Notes: a model not told the origin generated them from the sequence alone. A DNA stretch of 64,000 nt from Hymenobacter gummosus (GCF_003970915.1 NZ_RXOF01000001.1:310001-374000), one strand, 5' to 3'; shown: positions 23,193-33,150, numbered from the stretch's first letter. Made by a program: numbers and translations.

Positions 23193-26100
23193 TTACTCGT
23201 CGCCGAAGGGGTCGTCCTCGTTTTTCTTCTTCGAGGGCTTTTTCTCCTTTTCCTTCTTCGGCTCCTTGGCCGGCTCGGCGGGCTTATCCTCGGCCGGCGG
23301 AGCAGCTTCCTCCTCTTTCTTCTTCTTGTCCTTCTTCGATTCCTTCACCGGTTCGGCGGCGGGCTCGGCGGGGGCTTCGGTCGGGGCGGCTTCTTCCTCC
23401 TTCTTCTTCTTGTCCTTCTTCGACTCTTTCACCGGCTCGGCGGCCGGGGCCGCGTCGCCACCGGTGGCGAAGGGGTCGTTCGGGTCGGCCGCGGCTTCCT
23501 TCTTCTTTTTCTTCTCCTTCTTGCTCGGCTCGGGCTCGGCCGTGGGCGTGTCGCCGCCGGCCGGGTCGGAGGAGCCAAACTGGTCGTCGGCCGCGTCACC
23601 CTTCTTCTTCTTCTTGTCCTTCTTCGTGTCCTCCATGTTGTCGAAGTTGCCGGTGGGCTGCGGACGGGCCGTGACTTTCTGCGGCTTGGTGTCGCCGAGG
23701 TAGTCCTTGCGGAAGTGGTTCACGAAGAGCACCTTCTCCGACTCATCACCCAGGAAGAAGCCGTAGTCGGTAGCCGTGTTGTAGTCGCCCTTGGCGGCGC
23801 GGCCCAGGATTTCGTCGAAGGTGCCGTGCTGGGCCTTGGCCAGCAGCTTGTTCTCGGCAAACTTGAAGTAGTACCAGGTTTCGGGGTCGGCCTCCAGCAG
23901 CAGCTCCACGGCGTCGCCGGTGCTTTCCTTCTTGATTTCGATGTAGCCGTCGACCATGGCGTTGATGTCCTTCTTGCCGATGCTGGCTAGTCCGATTTTG
24001 CCCACCGAGTACCAGGAGTTGTACTTGTTGGACCACTTCATGGTGGCCTGGCTGATCATGATGTCGTGCAGGAACTTCGAGGACACCTTCTGCAGGGAGC
24101 CGCCGCCCGACTTGCGGTTGGCGTACTCGTTCACGGCCTTAGAGCCGGCAAACTCGCCCATCTTGTACAGCTCGTTCTGCGAGGTGGTCAGCGCCTCGGG
24201 CAGGCCCTTGGCGTACTTGGCCATGTCCTCCGCCATGGCCTCAAAGGCCTTGTCGGGGAAGTTCAGGTCGAAGGCCATCATGGCGTCGATGGTGTAGCGG
24301 CTGGAGTCGGCGTTGGCCCGGCCCACGCCCGACGACACCAGGGTGTAGTCCTTGTTCGAGCCGATGAAGTTCACCTTGCCGCGGAAGCTCATCACCCCGG
24401 TCGAGTCGTTTACCGTCAGCACCGAGCCCTCGTAAATTTCCTGGTCGAGCGGGTCGTGGCGGCTGATGGCGTAGATGCGCTTTTTCGGGTCGTAAGTCAG
24501 CGTGCCGTCCACCTCAAACAAGTTGCCGTCGGTGATGCTGCCTTTGGTGGCCACGAACAGCGGGTAGGGCCGGCCGGTGGCTTCGTTCTGGTACAGGCCC
24601 GTCACCATGGGCGTGCCGTCCTCGGCTTTCATTTCCTTCATCCGGATCTTGACGAAGCGCGCGTCGATGCTGTCCTGCACCGGAAACCAGTCGGCCGCCG
24701 TGGGAGTCTTCACGAACTCCAGCCGCGCCTGCCCGTCGAAGGCGAAGCCCTTGGCCTGCGAGGACATGGTCACGCCGCCGCGGTACTGAATGCGCGGGGC
24801 AATGCGGAACTTGTCGGCGGCCTTGATGTCGGCCACGGCCAGGGTGGGCGGCGAGGGCGGCGTGTCGTCGTCGCCGTCCTTCTTCTTGATGAGGGCAGCC
24901 TTCTTCTTGCCCTCGCCTTTCACCAGCCCCACCGCCGCCGAGTCCACCGTGAAGTTGGCAAACTTGATGGCGAAGGAGTCGGTGGGCGTCTTGTAGTTGT
25001 AGAGGGCGTTGCCGGTGAAGGCCGCGCGGCTCAGCACCTTGATTTCGCCCTTGTACAGGTGGTGGAACTTGGCCAGGGTGTCCATGGTGATGCCCGCGTT
25101 CTGGAAGGCGCGCATTTCGGCGTTGGGCAGCACGTACACGCGGCCCGAGTCGGGCTCAATCCAGGCGTCGGCCGAGGCAATGTAGGGCACCCCGTCGGCC
25201 ACGAGGCGGTACTTGTTCAGGTCGTACTTACCGGTGGCGGCGCGGAATTTCAGGCCCTTCTGCTCGGGCTTGAGCGAGTAGAAGTAGGCGCGGGTCGAGT
25301 CCTGGCCCGGGGCCACGCGCAGCTGCACGGTCTTCTTCTTGAAGTCCCAGCGCCCCCCGCTCAGCGAGGTGCGGTACTGCGAGTAGGGCAGCTCGATAAC
25401 CGACTTGGTCACGCCCTCGGCGCGGGCAAAGTCGGCGTAGCCGCGCTTGATGTCGTAGGTAAAAGCCACGTCGGGGGCCGTTACGGCCGGCTTGCCCGCC
25501 TCCGCCGACTTCACGCTCACCGTGCCCTTGTCGCCCTTGTACTGAGTGGGCAGGAAAGTGAAGGAGTTCGAGCGGATAATCGACTGGGCATCTTCCATGC
25601 GGCCCATGCCGCCGAGGCCCTTGGGCGTCAGCACGGCCGTGCCCTTGTAGGCGTAGGTGCCGTCGTAGAACTTCATGGCGTCGCTGCCCTTGGCGGTGGA
25701 CAGGTACATGGAGTCCTGCTTCACCGCCCACTTCATCTGGTAGCCGGGCAGCAGGGTCACTTTCGGGTACTCGGCCCCGTTCAGCGTGCCCTCCTTGATG
25801 CTGGCCGTCTTGCCCACCGTCACCACCGAGTCCTTGTAGAAGATGAACTGGTCGCTGTTCAGGGTGGCCGCCAGGTAGGTCATCTGCCCGTCGCCCTGAA
25901 TGCCGCGGTTGCTCATCTTCACCTGGTTGAACAGGCGCCCCTTGCCGCCGTACACCGGGAAGCCCTCCTTGGGCACGGCGTACACGAAGCCCAGGGAGCC
26001 GTCGTCCTGCATGGTGAGCTTGGTTTTGAAGTTGGGCAGAATGCCACCCGACACGAAGGTGCCCTTGAAGCCCACCGCCGAGCGGTTGGCGTTGTTCAGG

Positions 26101-28712
26101 GAGTCCAGCTTGAAGGGCGGAATGTCGAAGTAGATGGTCGTGTCGTAGGCGCCGCCGAGCACCTCGGGCTTGTTGAAGAACACGTAGGCGCCGGTCGTGG
26201 CGTCGAAGGCCGGGTAGGCGCCCAGCTTCTTGCGGCCCGACTTGTTGTTCGGGGCGTTGATGTAGAGGCGGCCGGTGGCCTTGTTGCCCTTGTTGGTCAG
26301 GGCGAAGTCATTCTCCTTGCGCGCTTTCAGGGCCGAGCCCTTGGAGCCCTTGCCCTTCACGATGATGGAGTCAATCTTGAACATGTCGATGAAGAATCCA
26401 TCGTAGTCAAACTTGAACTCCTTGCCTTTGAAGATAAAGGCCGAGGCCACCACCGTGCCGTTGAAGTCGATGTTGCGGTTCTTCTTGATGCGCACGATGC
26501 TGGAGTCGGGCTTCACGAACACCGTCACCGAGTCGTCGGAGAAGTTGAAGCGGTCCACGCCGCGCACCAGCAGGGTGTTGCTGTTCAGGTTCAGCGAGGC
26601 GTTTTCGCCGTTGGCCGCCAACGAGCGAATGGCCAGGTGGTCGTAGTCCTTCTTGCCGCGGGCCGAGCTGACGTAGTGCAGAGCCTTGGGCAGCAAGGTC
26701 ACTTCGCCCGTGGTAGGATTGATGCTTACGTAGCCTTCGCGGGCCAGGCCGGCCACGGCCGAGCGCACGTTGGGCTCCTTCAGCTGGGTGGCCTCGGCCA
26801 GCTCCTGCACCGTGAAGCGCTTGGCGTTGTTGTGCGACTGGCTGTAGCCCACCACCATCTGCAGCGGGTGCATGCGGTTGATGGAGTGCACCTGCTGGAA
26901 GCGGGTGTTGGTGAAGAACTCCTTGGACTCGAAGCCGGCCGTCACCTGGTTTTTCGCCGTCAGCGTCTGAAAGTGGATGTCGGGCGTCTTCAGGTTCCAG
27001 GTCAGCTGCTCGGCCGACAGCTCCATCTGGTGGTAGGAGTCGTAGTAGGGCGTGGTTTTGTAGAGGCCGTCTTCGCGGGCCAGCAGCAGCACCTGGCGGG
27101 GCTTGGAGAATTTCAGGCGGGCGCCGGGGTGCGTCACCGAGTCCGACTTATCCTCGAAGATGGTAATGGCGGCGCGGTTGGCCGAAATCAGGGTGTCGCC
27201 GAGCTGGTAGCTGCGCGAGGCGGCCCGGAAGCGGGGCTTGCCCTCGTAGCTCACCGTGATGCGCGAGAGGGAGCCGTCGAGCGTGGCCGAGTACATCTTG
27301 CTGCCGTTCAGCGAGAAGCCGCCCTGGTAGCTGATGTTGTCGCCGATGTTCTTCACGCGCGCGTCGTTGGTCAGCGACACGAAGCGCGGGTAGCCGGTGT
27401 CGCCGCCGCCCTTGCGCTGCACCGACTTGTAGGCCAGGGCGCCCTTCACGGGGGCTTCCAGCACGGCGGCGTAGGTCAGCGTCACGGGCTCGGCCTTGAA
27501 TTCGGGCTTGTTCACGTCGAAGTCGAACTTGCCCAGGGCCGCCGACAGCGGGTTGCCGTTCAGCTGCCAGTCGAAGGTGCCCCCGTCGCCGGCAAACTTG
27601 CCGGTGCTGGTGACGAAGGTGCCGCTGGTTTTCTTAATCACCACCGAGTCGTAGCTGGTGGCCAGCACCAGGTCGGCGTCCTTCAGCTCGATAACCGGGC
27701 CGCGGGTGCTCGGCGCCATGTACGAGTCCATGTAGGCCGGCGTGGCGCTGGCCTGGGCGGGCTCGTCTTTCCACTCGTCGGCGGCGGGCTTGGCGGGCTC
27801 GGGGGCCTTCTCGGCCGGTTTGGCGGCGGGCTTGGCGGCCGTGGTTTTCTTGGCGGGGGTGGTAGCTTTCTTTTTCACCGGGGCGCCCCAGCCGTCGTCG
27901 CCGCTGGAGCCCCAGCCGCCGGTGTCCCAGCTGCCGGTGTCCCAGTCGTCCCAGCCGCTGCTCTTCTTCTTGGCGGGGGCGGGCTTGGGCTTGGCGGCCG
28001 GTTTGGCCGCGGGCTTAGCGGCCGGCTTCGGAGCGGGGGCGGCGGGCTTGGCCGGTTCCGGCTTGGGCTCGGGCTTGGCCGCGTCCCAGCCGCTGCCGCC
28101 GGTGGCCGGGATGCCGCCGGGGTAGTCCGTCTCGTTGTAGGCGAAGTTGATGGCCGAGCTGTTGGCCAGGCGCAGGCGGTTGTAGCGCGAGCTGTAGAGC
28201 TGGCGCGACTTCAGAAACTGCGTGGTGCTGGTAATGAACTTCTCCAGGTCCTTCAGGTCCTGGGGCGCCAAGGCTTTGCCGGTCACGTCGAGCAGCTGGT
28301 CCGTCTGCCCGTCGGTGAGGGGCTGCTGCCCCTGCTTGGCGGCCAGCAGCAGGCCCCAGAAGGCTTCCAGGTGCGGGCGCGGCTTGAGGCGGCGCTCCTG
28401 CATCTTGCGGGCCAGCTCAATGACCTTGGCCTGCTGCGAGCTGGTGAGCTTGTTCGAAGCCCACAGCTGGCGCAGCTGCTCGGCCTGCGCAATGGCGCCG
28501 GGGTTTTTGGTGGAGTTCATCACCGCCACCACTTCCCCGATAAACTTCTCGGGGTCGGTGCTGAACGGGCCGCTGCCTGGGCGGGCAGCGGGGGCGGTAG
28601 GTGGCGGGGTGGTGGCGGGCGGCGTCTGCGGCTTGGCCGTCTGGGCGCGGCCGGTAGCGGCCGACCCCCAGGCCAAAATTGCGCAAAGCCCCCACGCTGC
28701 GAATTGCTTCAT
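23193..28712 (-). CDS. giant secreted protein (1839 aa), unknown family
   Basis: From ATG 28712 (MKQFAAWGLCAILAWGSAAT) the gene encodes 1839 aa with a signal peptide; the open frame upstream to 29063 is not coding-like. Parts in order: a helical N-domain (about 50-200); a Pro/Ala/Lys linker with a Trp-Asp-Gly patch (DDWDTGSWDTGGWGSSGDDG); then more than 1300 residues of beta-rich repeats with OstA/LptA-like or DUF-type strands (DSVVIKKTSGTFVTSTGKF). A segment resembling a winged helix lies within (FTVQELAEATQLKEPNVRSA). The tail is Lys/Glu-rich with repeated KESKKDKKKKEEEA. No enzyme motif is recognised. It likely sits in the periplasm or on the surface. Divergent from the Kelch gene. Confidence 0.85.
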   Translation of the reverse strand: MKQFAAWGLCAILAWGSAATGRAQTAKPQTPPATTPPPTAPAARPGSGPFSTDPEKFIGEVVAVMNSTKNPGAIAQAEQLRQLWASNKLTSSQQAKVIELARKMQERRLKPRPHLEAFWGLLLAAKQGQQPLTDGQTDQLLDVTGKALAPQDLKDLEKFITSTTQFLKSRQLYSSRYNRLRLANSSAINFAYNETDYPGGIPATGGSGWDAAKPEPKPEPAKPAAPAPKPAAKPAAKPAAKPKPAPAKKKSSGWDDWDTGSWDTGGWGSSGDDGWGAPVKKKATTPAKKTTAAKPAAKPAEKAPEPAKPAADEWKDEPAQASATPAYMDSYMAPSTRGPVIELKDADLVLATSYDSVVIKKTSGTFVTSTGKFAGDGGTFDWQLNGNPLSAALGKFDFDVNKPEFKAEPVTLTYAAVLEAPVKGALAYKSVQRKGGGDTGYPRFVSLTNDARVKNIGDNISYQGGFSLNGSKMYSATLDGSLSRITVSYEGKPRFRAASRSYQLGDTLISANRAAITIFEDKSDSVTHPGARLKFSKPRQVLLLAREDGLYKTTPYYDSYHQMELSAEQLTWNLKTPDIHFQTLTAKNQVTAGFESKEFFTNTRFQQVHSINRMHPLQMVVGYSQSHNNAKRFTVQELAEATQLKEPNVRSAVAGLAREGYVSINPTTGEVTLLPKALHYVSSARGKKDYDHLAIRSLAANGENASLNLNSNTLLVRGVDRFNFSDDSVTVFVKPDSSIVRIKKNRNIDFNGTVVASAFIFKGKEFKFDYDGFFIDMFKIDSIIVKGKGSKGSALKARKENDFALTNKGNKATGRLYINAPNNKSGRKKLGAYPAFDATTGAYVFFNKPEVLGGAYDTTIYFDIPPFKLDSLNNANRSAVGFKGTFVSGGILPNFKTKLTMQDDGSLGFVYAVPKEGFPVYGGKGRLFNQVKMSNRGIQGDGQMTYLAATLNSDQFIFYKDSVVTVGKTASIKEGTLNGAEYPKVTLLPGYQMKWAVKQDSMYLSTAKGSDAMKFYDGTYAYKGTAVLTPKGLGGMGRMEDAQSIIRSNSFTFLPTQYKGDKGTVSVKSAEAGKPAVTAPDVAFTYDIKRGYADFARAEGVTKSVIELPYSQYRTSLSGGRWDFKKKTVQLRVAPGQDSTRAYFYSLKPEQKGLKFRAATGKYDLNKYRLVADGVPYIASADAWIEPDSGRVYVLPNAEMRAFQNAGITMDTLAKFHHLYKGEIKVLSRAAFTGNALYNYKTPTDSFAIKFANFTVDSAAVGLVKGEGKKKAALIKKKDGDDDTPPSPPTLAVADIKAADKFRIAPRIQYRGGVTMSSQAKGFAFDGQARLEFVKTPTAADWFPVQDSIDARFVKIRMKEMKAEDGTPMVTGLYQNEATGRPYPLFVATKGSITDGNLFEVDGTLTYDPKKRIYAISRHDPLDQEIYEGSVLTVNDSTGVMSFRGKVNFIGSNKDYTLVSSGVGRANADSSRYTIDAMMAFDLNFPDKAFEAMAEDMAKYAKGLPEALTTSQNELYKMGEFAGSKAVNEYANRKSGGGSLQKVSSKFLHDIMISQATMKWSNKYNSWYSVGKIGLASIGKKDINAMVDGYIEIKKESTGDAVELLLEADPETWYYFKFAENKLLAKAQHGTFDEILGRAAKGDYNTATDYGFFLGDESEKVLFVNHFRKDYLGDTKPQKVTARPQPTGNFDNMEDTKKDKKKKKGDAADDQFGSSDPAGGDTPTAEPEPSKKEKKKKKEAAADPNDPFATGGDAAPAAEPVKESKKDKKKKEEEAAPTEAPAEPAAEPVKESKKDKKKKEEEAAPPAEDKPAEPAKEPKKEKEKKPSKKKNEDDPFGDE

Positions 28713-29042
28713 ACAGATGCCTTCAGGCGGAATTATCCGCCTACAATTTCTGAAAAAGTTAGCGGACTTCCCGTCCGGTTGATTGTCAATGATTTGCCCT
28801 CTTGGTTGCATCCCATCGGTGCTGACCAGAATGCAGCCGCTGCCCCGATTTGTTCCCGGCGAAACAGGCGGAAAAATCGGGGCGTTGGTCGATGATTCGG
28901 CCCGAATAGCAGAAATCAGCGCCGGCCACGCAACTGCCGGCCCTAGTTTCGGCTCGATAAGGCAAACGGGCAGTACCGGGGGCGCCACCCGACTGCCTCG
29001 CCTGGCGGCCGCTGCTGACCTCTTCGAATATTCCTCTTCTTC
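28713..29042. other. 330-base divergent intergenic region
   Basis: This region separates the giant protein gene (minus) from the Kelch lipoprotein gene (plus) and must hold both promoters. I see no exact TAnnTTTG box with a matching -33 element. TTGACAATC on the minus strand near 28785 is a possible -33. No repeat or RNA gene is visible. Confidence 0.4.
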
Positions 29043-30035
29043 ATGAAACGACTCCTCCCGCACTGGCTGCTGGTACTGGCCGTGCTGTGCCTGGCCGGCT
29101 GCAATACCGACGACGACCCCACCGACGAAATTCTGGGCGTCTGGACCTCCCGCTCGCAGTTTGAGGGCCTAGCCCGCAACAGCGCCGTCAGCTTTACCAT
29201 CAACGGCAAAGCCTACGTGGGCCTGGGCACCGACGGCACCAATAAGTTTACCGACTTCTGGGAGTACAATCCGGCCACCAATACCTGGACGCAGAAAGCC
29301 GACTTTCCCGGCGCGGCCCGCTACCTGGCCGTGGGCTTCAGCGCGGCCGGCAAGGGCTACGTGGGCACCGGCTACGACGGCGTAAACCGGCTCAAGGATT
29401 TCTGGGAGTACGACCCCGCTACCAACACCTGGGCGCGCAAGGCCGACTTCGGCGGCTCGGCCCGCTACGGCGCCGTGGCCCTGAGCATCAACGAGAAAGG
29501 CTACGTAGGCACCGGCTTCGACGGCAACGCCAAAAAGGACTTCTGGCAGTACGACCCGGTGACGGACGCCTGGACGCAGAAGCCCAGCTTCGGCGGCAAC
29601 AAGCGGCAGGGCGCCTCGGCCTTTACCCTGAACAACCACGGCTACCTGCTGCTGGGCGCCGACAACGGCGCGTACCAGACCGACGTGTGGTCGTACGACC
29701 CCACCACGGAGCTGTGGAGCCAGCACAAGTCCCTCATTGCCGATACGGACGCCGACTACGACTACAGCGGCGTGCCCCGGGCCAACGCGGCCAGCTTCGT
29801 AATAGGCAACCACGGCTTCGTGGCGGCGGGCACCAACGCCGGCGCGCTGAGCAACTGCTGGGAATACGACCCCGACGCCGACACCTGGACGCAGAAAACC
29901 GCCTTTGCCGGCGCCACCCGCACCTACCCCGTCGGGTTTGGGCTGGGCGACCGGGGCTACGTGGGCCTGGGCCTCAGCAGCACCCTGCGCCTCGACGACT
30001 TCTGGGAACTTTCGCCCTACGAGGTCAATGAATAA
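29043..30035 (+). CDS. Kelch-repeat lipoprotein
   Basis: A protein of 330 aa with a lipobox (VLAVLCLAGC, Cys at about 20), so it is anchored in a membrane. The mature part is a six-bladed Kelch propeller. Each blade carries a GxGYVGxG strand and a 'DFWEYDPATNTWxxKADF' strand, for example KAYVGLGTDGTNKFTDFWEY, KGYVGTGYDGVNRLKDFWEY and RGYVGLGLSSTLRLDDFWEL. Propellers like this bind proteins or glycans. The stop overlaps the start of the DUF4270 gene, so the two are translationally coupled, a pairing often seen in Bacteroidota. Confidence 0.9.
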   Translation: MKRLLPHWLLVLAVLCLAGCNTDDDPTDEILGVWTSRSQFEGLARNSAVSFTINGKAYVGLGTDGTNKFTDFWEYNPATNTWTQKADFPGAARYLAVGFSAAGKGYVGTGYDGVNRLKDFWEYDPATNTWARKADFGGSARYGAVALSINEKGYVGTGFDGNAKKDFWQYDPVTDAWTQKPSFGGNKRQGASAFTLNNHGYLLLGADNGAYQTDVWSYDPTTELWSQHKSLIADTDADYDYSGVPRANAASFVIGNHGFVAAGTNAGALSNCWEYDPDADTWTQKTAFAGATRTYPVGFGLGDRGYVGLGLSSTLRLDDFWELSPYEVNE

Positions 30036-31338
30036 GCTGCTGCGCCGCTTGCGGGCCGGCTGGCTCGGCGCGGCCCTGCTGCTCACGGGGCTGACGGCCT
30101 GCGAAGACCCCGCCGGCCTCGAAAGCGCCCTGGGCGTGGACGACGGCACCCTCGCGGCCGCCTACGTGGATACCATCACGGTGCGCACTTCCACCGTTCT
30201 CACCGATTCAGTGGTGTCGTCCACGTCCTCGTACCTGCTGCTCGGGCGCTACCAGGATGCCCGGCTGGGCAGCGTCACGGCCCGCAGCTACTTGCAGGTG
30301 GGCCAGGCCAGCACCTTCACGCCCGAGGCCGGCGCCGTGCTCGATTCGTTGGTGCTGGTGCTCACGCCCGATACCTACCGCTACGGCGACACCACCCGCA
30401 CCCAGACCCTCGAGGTGCACCGGCTGCAGACCGATTTGCGCGGCACCGCCACCTACTACACCGCCGACAGCCGCCCTTACGACGCGGCCACGCTGGGCCG
30501 CCGCACCTTCCGGGCCCGCCGGCCGCTCAGCAGCCTGCGCGTGCTCCTCGACAATGCCTTGGGCCAGCGCCTGCTCGATGCGGCCCGCCTGGGCGCATTG
30601 GGCACCACCGACGAGCTGCTCTACCTGCTGCCGGGCCTGGTCCTCACCCCCGCCGCCACCGACGATGCCGCCCTGCTGCGCTTCGCGGTGGCCGGCTCGG
30701 CGCTGCAGCTGTACTACCACCTCAGCTCGGAGCCCGACCAGCAGCTCAGCCACAGCTTCGAGCTGGCGTACGGGCCGGCGCACTTCTACCAGCTGGAGGC
30801 CGACCGCCGCGGCAGCCTGCTCACGGCCCTGCCAGCACCGCGCCAGGCCTTACCCAGCGCCCTTACGGCCGAGGAAACCTACATTCAGGCCGGGCTGGGC
30901 CTGCAGACGCGGGTGGAATTTCCTTACCTGACCGATTTGAAAGACCTCAGCGGCGGCATCGTCATCAACGCGGCCACGCTGGAGGCGGAAGTAGTGGGCA
31001 GCAGCGAAAACCGCTACCTGCCGCCGCCCACCGAGCTGCTGCCCCGCCTCACCGATGCCGGCAACCACCTCGGAGCCCGTTTCGGCGACGCCAGCGGGGT
31101 GGCGGTAACGGCTGGCTACCAGCGCGGCACTTCGCCCCGCACCGGGCTGGAGCGCGGCCTGTACACGGCTTCGCTCACCACGTACTGCACCCAGGTGCTG
31201 GCCGGTACCCTCGCCAACAACGGCATCCTGCTCGGCCCCGCCAGCGGCGACATGGTGGAGCGGGTGGTGCTGGGCAGCGGCCGCAATACCACCGCGCCCA
31301 TGCGCCTGCGCGTGTTTTTCACCCGCATCAAGCCCTGA
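30028..31338 (+). CDS. DUF4270-family lipoprotein
   Basis: A protein of 436 aa from ATG 30028 (MNKLLRRLRAGWLGAALLLT) with a lipobox ending LTAC. The pattern fits DUF4270: VDTITVRTSTVLTDSVVSS, YLLLGRYQDARLGSVTARSY, LDSLVLVLTPDTYRYGDTTR and the late ERVVLGSGRNTTAPMRLRVF. Family members are surface lipoproteins of unknown role, frequently next to Kelch proteins. It overlaps the Kelch gene by eight bases. The two-gene operon is followed by a palindromic repeat. Confidence 0.85.
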   Translation: MNKLLRRLRAGWLGAALLLTGLTACEDPAGLESALGVDDGTLAAAYVDTITVRTSTVLTDSVVSSTSSYLLLGRYQDARLGSVTARSYLQVGQASTFTPEAGAVLDSLVLVLTPDTYRYGDTTRTQTLEVHRLQTDLRGTATYYTADSRPYDAATLGRRTFRARRPLSSLRVLLDNALGQRLLDAARLGALGTTDELLYLLPGLVLTPAATDDAALLRFAVAGSALQLYYHLSSEPDQQLSHSFELAYGPAHFYQLEADRRGSLLTALPAPRQALPSALTAEETYIQAGLGLQTRVEFPYLTDLKDLSGGIVINAATLEAEVVGSSENRYLPPPTELLPRLTDAGNHLGARFGDASGVAVTAGYQRGTSPRTGLERGLYTASLTTYCTQVLAGTLANNGILLGPASGDMVERVVLGSGRNTTAPMRLRVFFTRIKP

Positions 31339-31361
31339 ACGGGTAGCGCAACCCAAACTAA

Positions 31362-31412
31362 AACGTCATTCCGAGCATTCTGTTTGATGCGCAGAATGCT
31401 CGGAATGACGTT
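31362..31412. repeat. 21-bp-stem palindromic repeat, family A, copy 1
   Basis: AACGTCATTCCGAGCATTCT(G) at 31362-31382 pairs perfectly with 31392-31412 across the loop TTTGATGCG. A related hairpin at 39666-39718 shares the outer AACGTC and inner GCATTCTG segments and the loop, while the middle of the stem differs in both arms in a compensating way. Confidence 0.9.
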
Positions 31413-31443
31413 CTGTTTGATAAACGCCCTGGCGTATCAGGCC

Positions 31444-32283
31444 CTACGCTTTCGTGAAGATGGCCGACACCCAGTGGTTCTGCACGCGGTGCGACTGGTA
31501 GCGGAAGCCTTCCCGCTCGGCCGCTTCACGGATGAGGTGCAGGTCTTCCTCGTAGAAGCCGGAGAAGATGATGGGGCCGCCGGGCTGCAGGTAGCCGTAG
31601 TAGGCGGCCATGTCGTCGAGCAGCACGTTGCGGTTGATGTTGGCCAGAATCAAATCGAACGGGGCCTCCCCTTCCAGGGCCGTGATGTCGCCGAGGCGGG
31701 CTTCTACTTTGTCCTGCACGTTGTTTTCCAGGGCATTGTCGGCGGCGTTTTCGGCGGTCCAGGGCTCTACGTCCACGGCCAGCACGTAATCGGCGCCCAG
31801 GTGCACGGCCATGATGGCCAGAATGCCGGTGCCGCAGCCCATGTCGAGCACGCGCTTGCCCTGGTGGTCCACGGTCAGCTGGTTTTCAATCATCAGCGCC
31901 GTGGTGTTGTGGTGGCCGGTGCCGAAGCTCATGCGCGGCATAATCACGATGTCGTAGGGCAGATCGGGGCGGGGCTCGTGGAAGGGCGCCCGCACCGACA
32001 CCTGCTCGCCGATGACCAGCGGCTCAAAGTTCTTTTCCCACTCCGTGTTCCAGTTCTGGCGCGTAATCACGCGGTGTTCGGCCACGGGCATGCCGGCGGG
32101 CCAGTGCTGGTACTTGTCGATGATGGCCTGGGTGGCGTCCTTATCGAAGGCGTCCTCGGTGGTGTAGGCGCAGAAGCCCTGCTCGTTTTCCTCGAAGGTG
32201 TCGAAGCTGAGCTGGCCCAGCTCGGCAATGAGGATTTCGGAAAGGTCTTCCGGGGCGGTGACGCGCAGCTCGATAAAGTCCAT
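31444..32283 (-). CDS. prmA: ribosomal protein L11 methyltransferase
   Basis: A 279-aa SAM-dependent enzyme that methylates ribosomal protein L11. The N-terminal substrate domain (MDFIELRVTAPEDLSEILIA) is followed by MSFGTGHHNTTALM, the SAM-binding motif VLDMGCGTGILAIMAVHLGA, DVEPWTAENA and the catalytic-region motif LILANINRNVL, all standard for PrmA. No close operon partner is seen. Confidence 0.95.
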   Translation of the reverse strand: MDFIELRVTAPEDLSEILIAELGQLSFDTFEENEQGFCAYTTEDAFDKDATQAIIDKYQHWPAGMPVAEHRVITRQNWNTEWEKNFEPLVIGEQVSVRAPFHEPRPDLPYDIVIMPRMSFGTGHHNTTALMIENQLTVDHQGKRVLDMGCGTGILAIMAVHLGADYVLAVDVEPWTAENAADNALENNVQDKVEARLGDITALEGEAPFDLILANINRNVLLDDMAAYYGYLQPGGPIIFSGFYEEDLHLIREAAEREGFRYQSHRVQNHWVSAIFTKA

Positions 32284-32430
32284 GGGGCGGAGAATGGGTG
32301 GAATGTTGAAATATCCCTAATGTGGCCAATGAGCTGATTCCGCGCTACGGCGAACAATCGAGCTGGCGGCTTCCGGGGCGCCAGGCACATTCGGGGCCGC
32401 AAAGATGCGGCGGTTTTCGCGGCGGCGCAC

Positions 32431-32465
32431 AAAAAAGCCGCCCCGGCCGGGTGGCGCGGGGCGGC
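32431..32465 (-). terminator. terminator of the small secreted-protein gene
   Basis: GCCGCCCCG (32437-32445) pairs with CGGGGCGGC (32457-32465), followed on the minus strand by TTTTTT. Confidence 0.88.
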
Positions 32466-32490
32466 TTGTGCTTGCCAGGGTACAGCGAGT

Positions 32491-32877
32491 TTAGTCCTTG
32501 CGGCAGCCGGCGAAGGAGCGCACTTTGGTGTAGAAGATGCCGAAATCGGCGAAGGAGCGGTTGTCGGTGACCAGCACGCTGTAGTCGGCAAAGTCGCGGG
32601 CGTCGGTGATGTACCAGAGGCCGGGCTTGTCGGCGAAGAGCTTGTTGGCTTCCTGGTACACCACCAGGTTGGCAAAAGCCTCCTGCTGCTCCACGTACAC
32701 CGTGGCCGAGCAGAAGCCGCGGCGGCGCGGGTCGCGCTCCAGGTACACGGCCCCGTACAGCTTGCAGGGGTCGGCGTAGCCGCGGCCCTGGCGCAGGTCG
32801 GCCGGCGCCAGCGGAGCTTTGGCAGCGGCAGCGGGCTGCCACCACAACAGGGCCGAAACGAGGGTAGTCAGGAGCAT
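32491..32877 (-). CDS. small secreted protein (DUF6150-like)
   Basis: A protein of 128 aa with a short signal peptide (MLLTTLVSALLWWQPAAAAK). The mature domain has repeated strand units: CKLYGAVYLERDPRRRGFCS, TVYVEQQEAFANLVVYQEAN, WYITDARDFADYSVLVTDNR and SFADFGIFYTKVRSFAGCRK. The '(F/Y)AD..V/IY' repeat is reminiscent of DUF6150. Function unknown. It has its own terminator. Confidence 0.65.
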   Translation of the reverse strand: MLLTTLVSALLWWQPAAAAKAPLAPADLRQGRGYADPCKLYGAVYLERDPRRRGFCSATVYVEQQEAFANLVVYQEANKLFADKPGLWYITDARDFADYSVLVTDNRSFADFGIFYTKVRSFAGCRKD

Positions 32878-32943
32878 AAGCAGAAGGAATCAGGGGGCGG
32901 TTGTGGCCGAGACAAGGACCGCGCCGGAATGGTTCGGCTCCGC

Positions 32944-32976
32944 GTGGTGCCACGACTTTCGGAGTCGTGGCACCAC
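32944..32976. repeat. 14-bp-stem hairpin
   Basis: GTGGTGCCACGACT (32944-32957) pairs perfectly with AGTCGTGGCACCAC (32963-32976) over the loop TTCGG. It is intergenic, with no T-run, and belongs to the class of short palindromes scattered through this window. Confidence 0.8.
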
Positions 32977-33150
32977 TACGTTTAAGCCGCCGAGGTGCAG
33001 CCCTGAATCAAACGGATGTAGCAGGAAGGTAAACTAGCTTACGAAGCCAAAAATCTTAGTTCGTAAACTAATTTACCGTCTTCATTATCTGTGTTTACAG
33101 GCAACCAAGGCAGTTTTTAGGCGCTGCCGAAGCTGATAAGCCGCTGGCGT

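Noticed and set aside
24066-28895. 1609-codon open frame on the plus strand
   Set aside because: It is antisense to the giant secreted-protein gene. Its product is a Val/Gly/His/Arg-rich shadow of GC-rich codons, without signal, domains or a start context.
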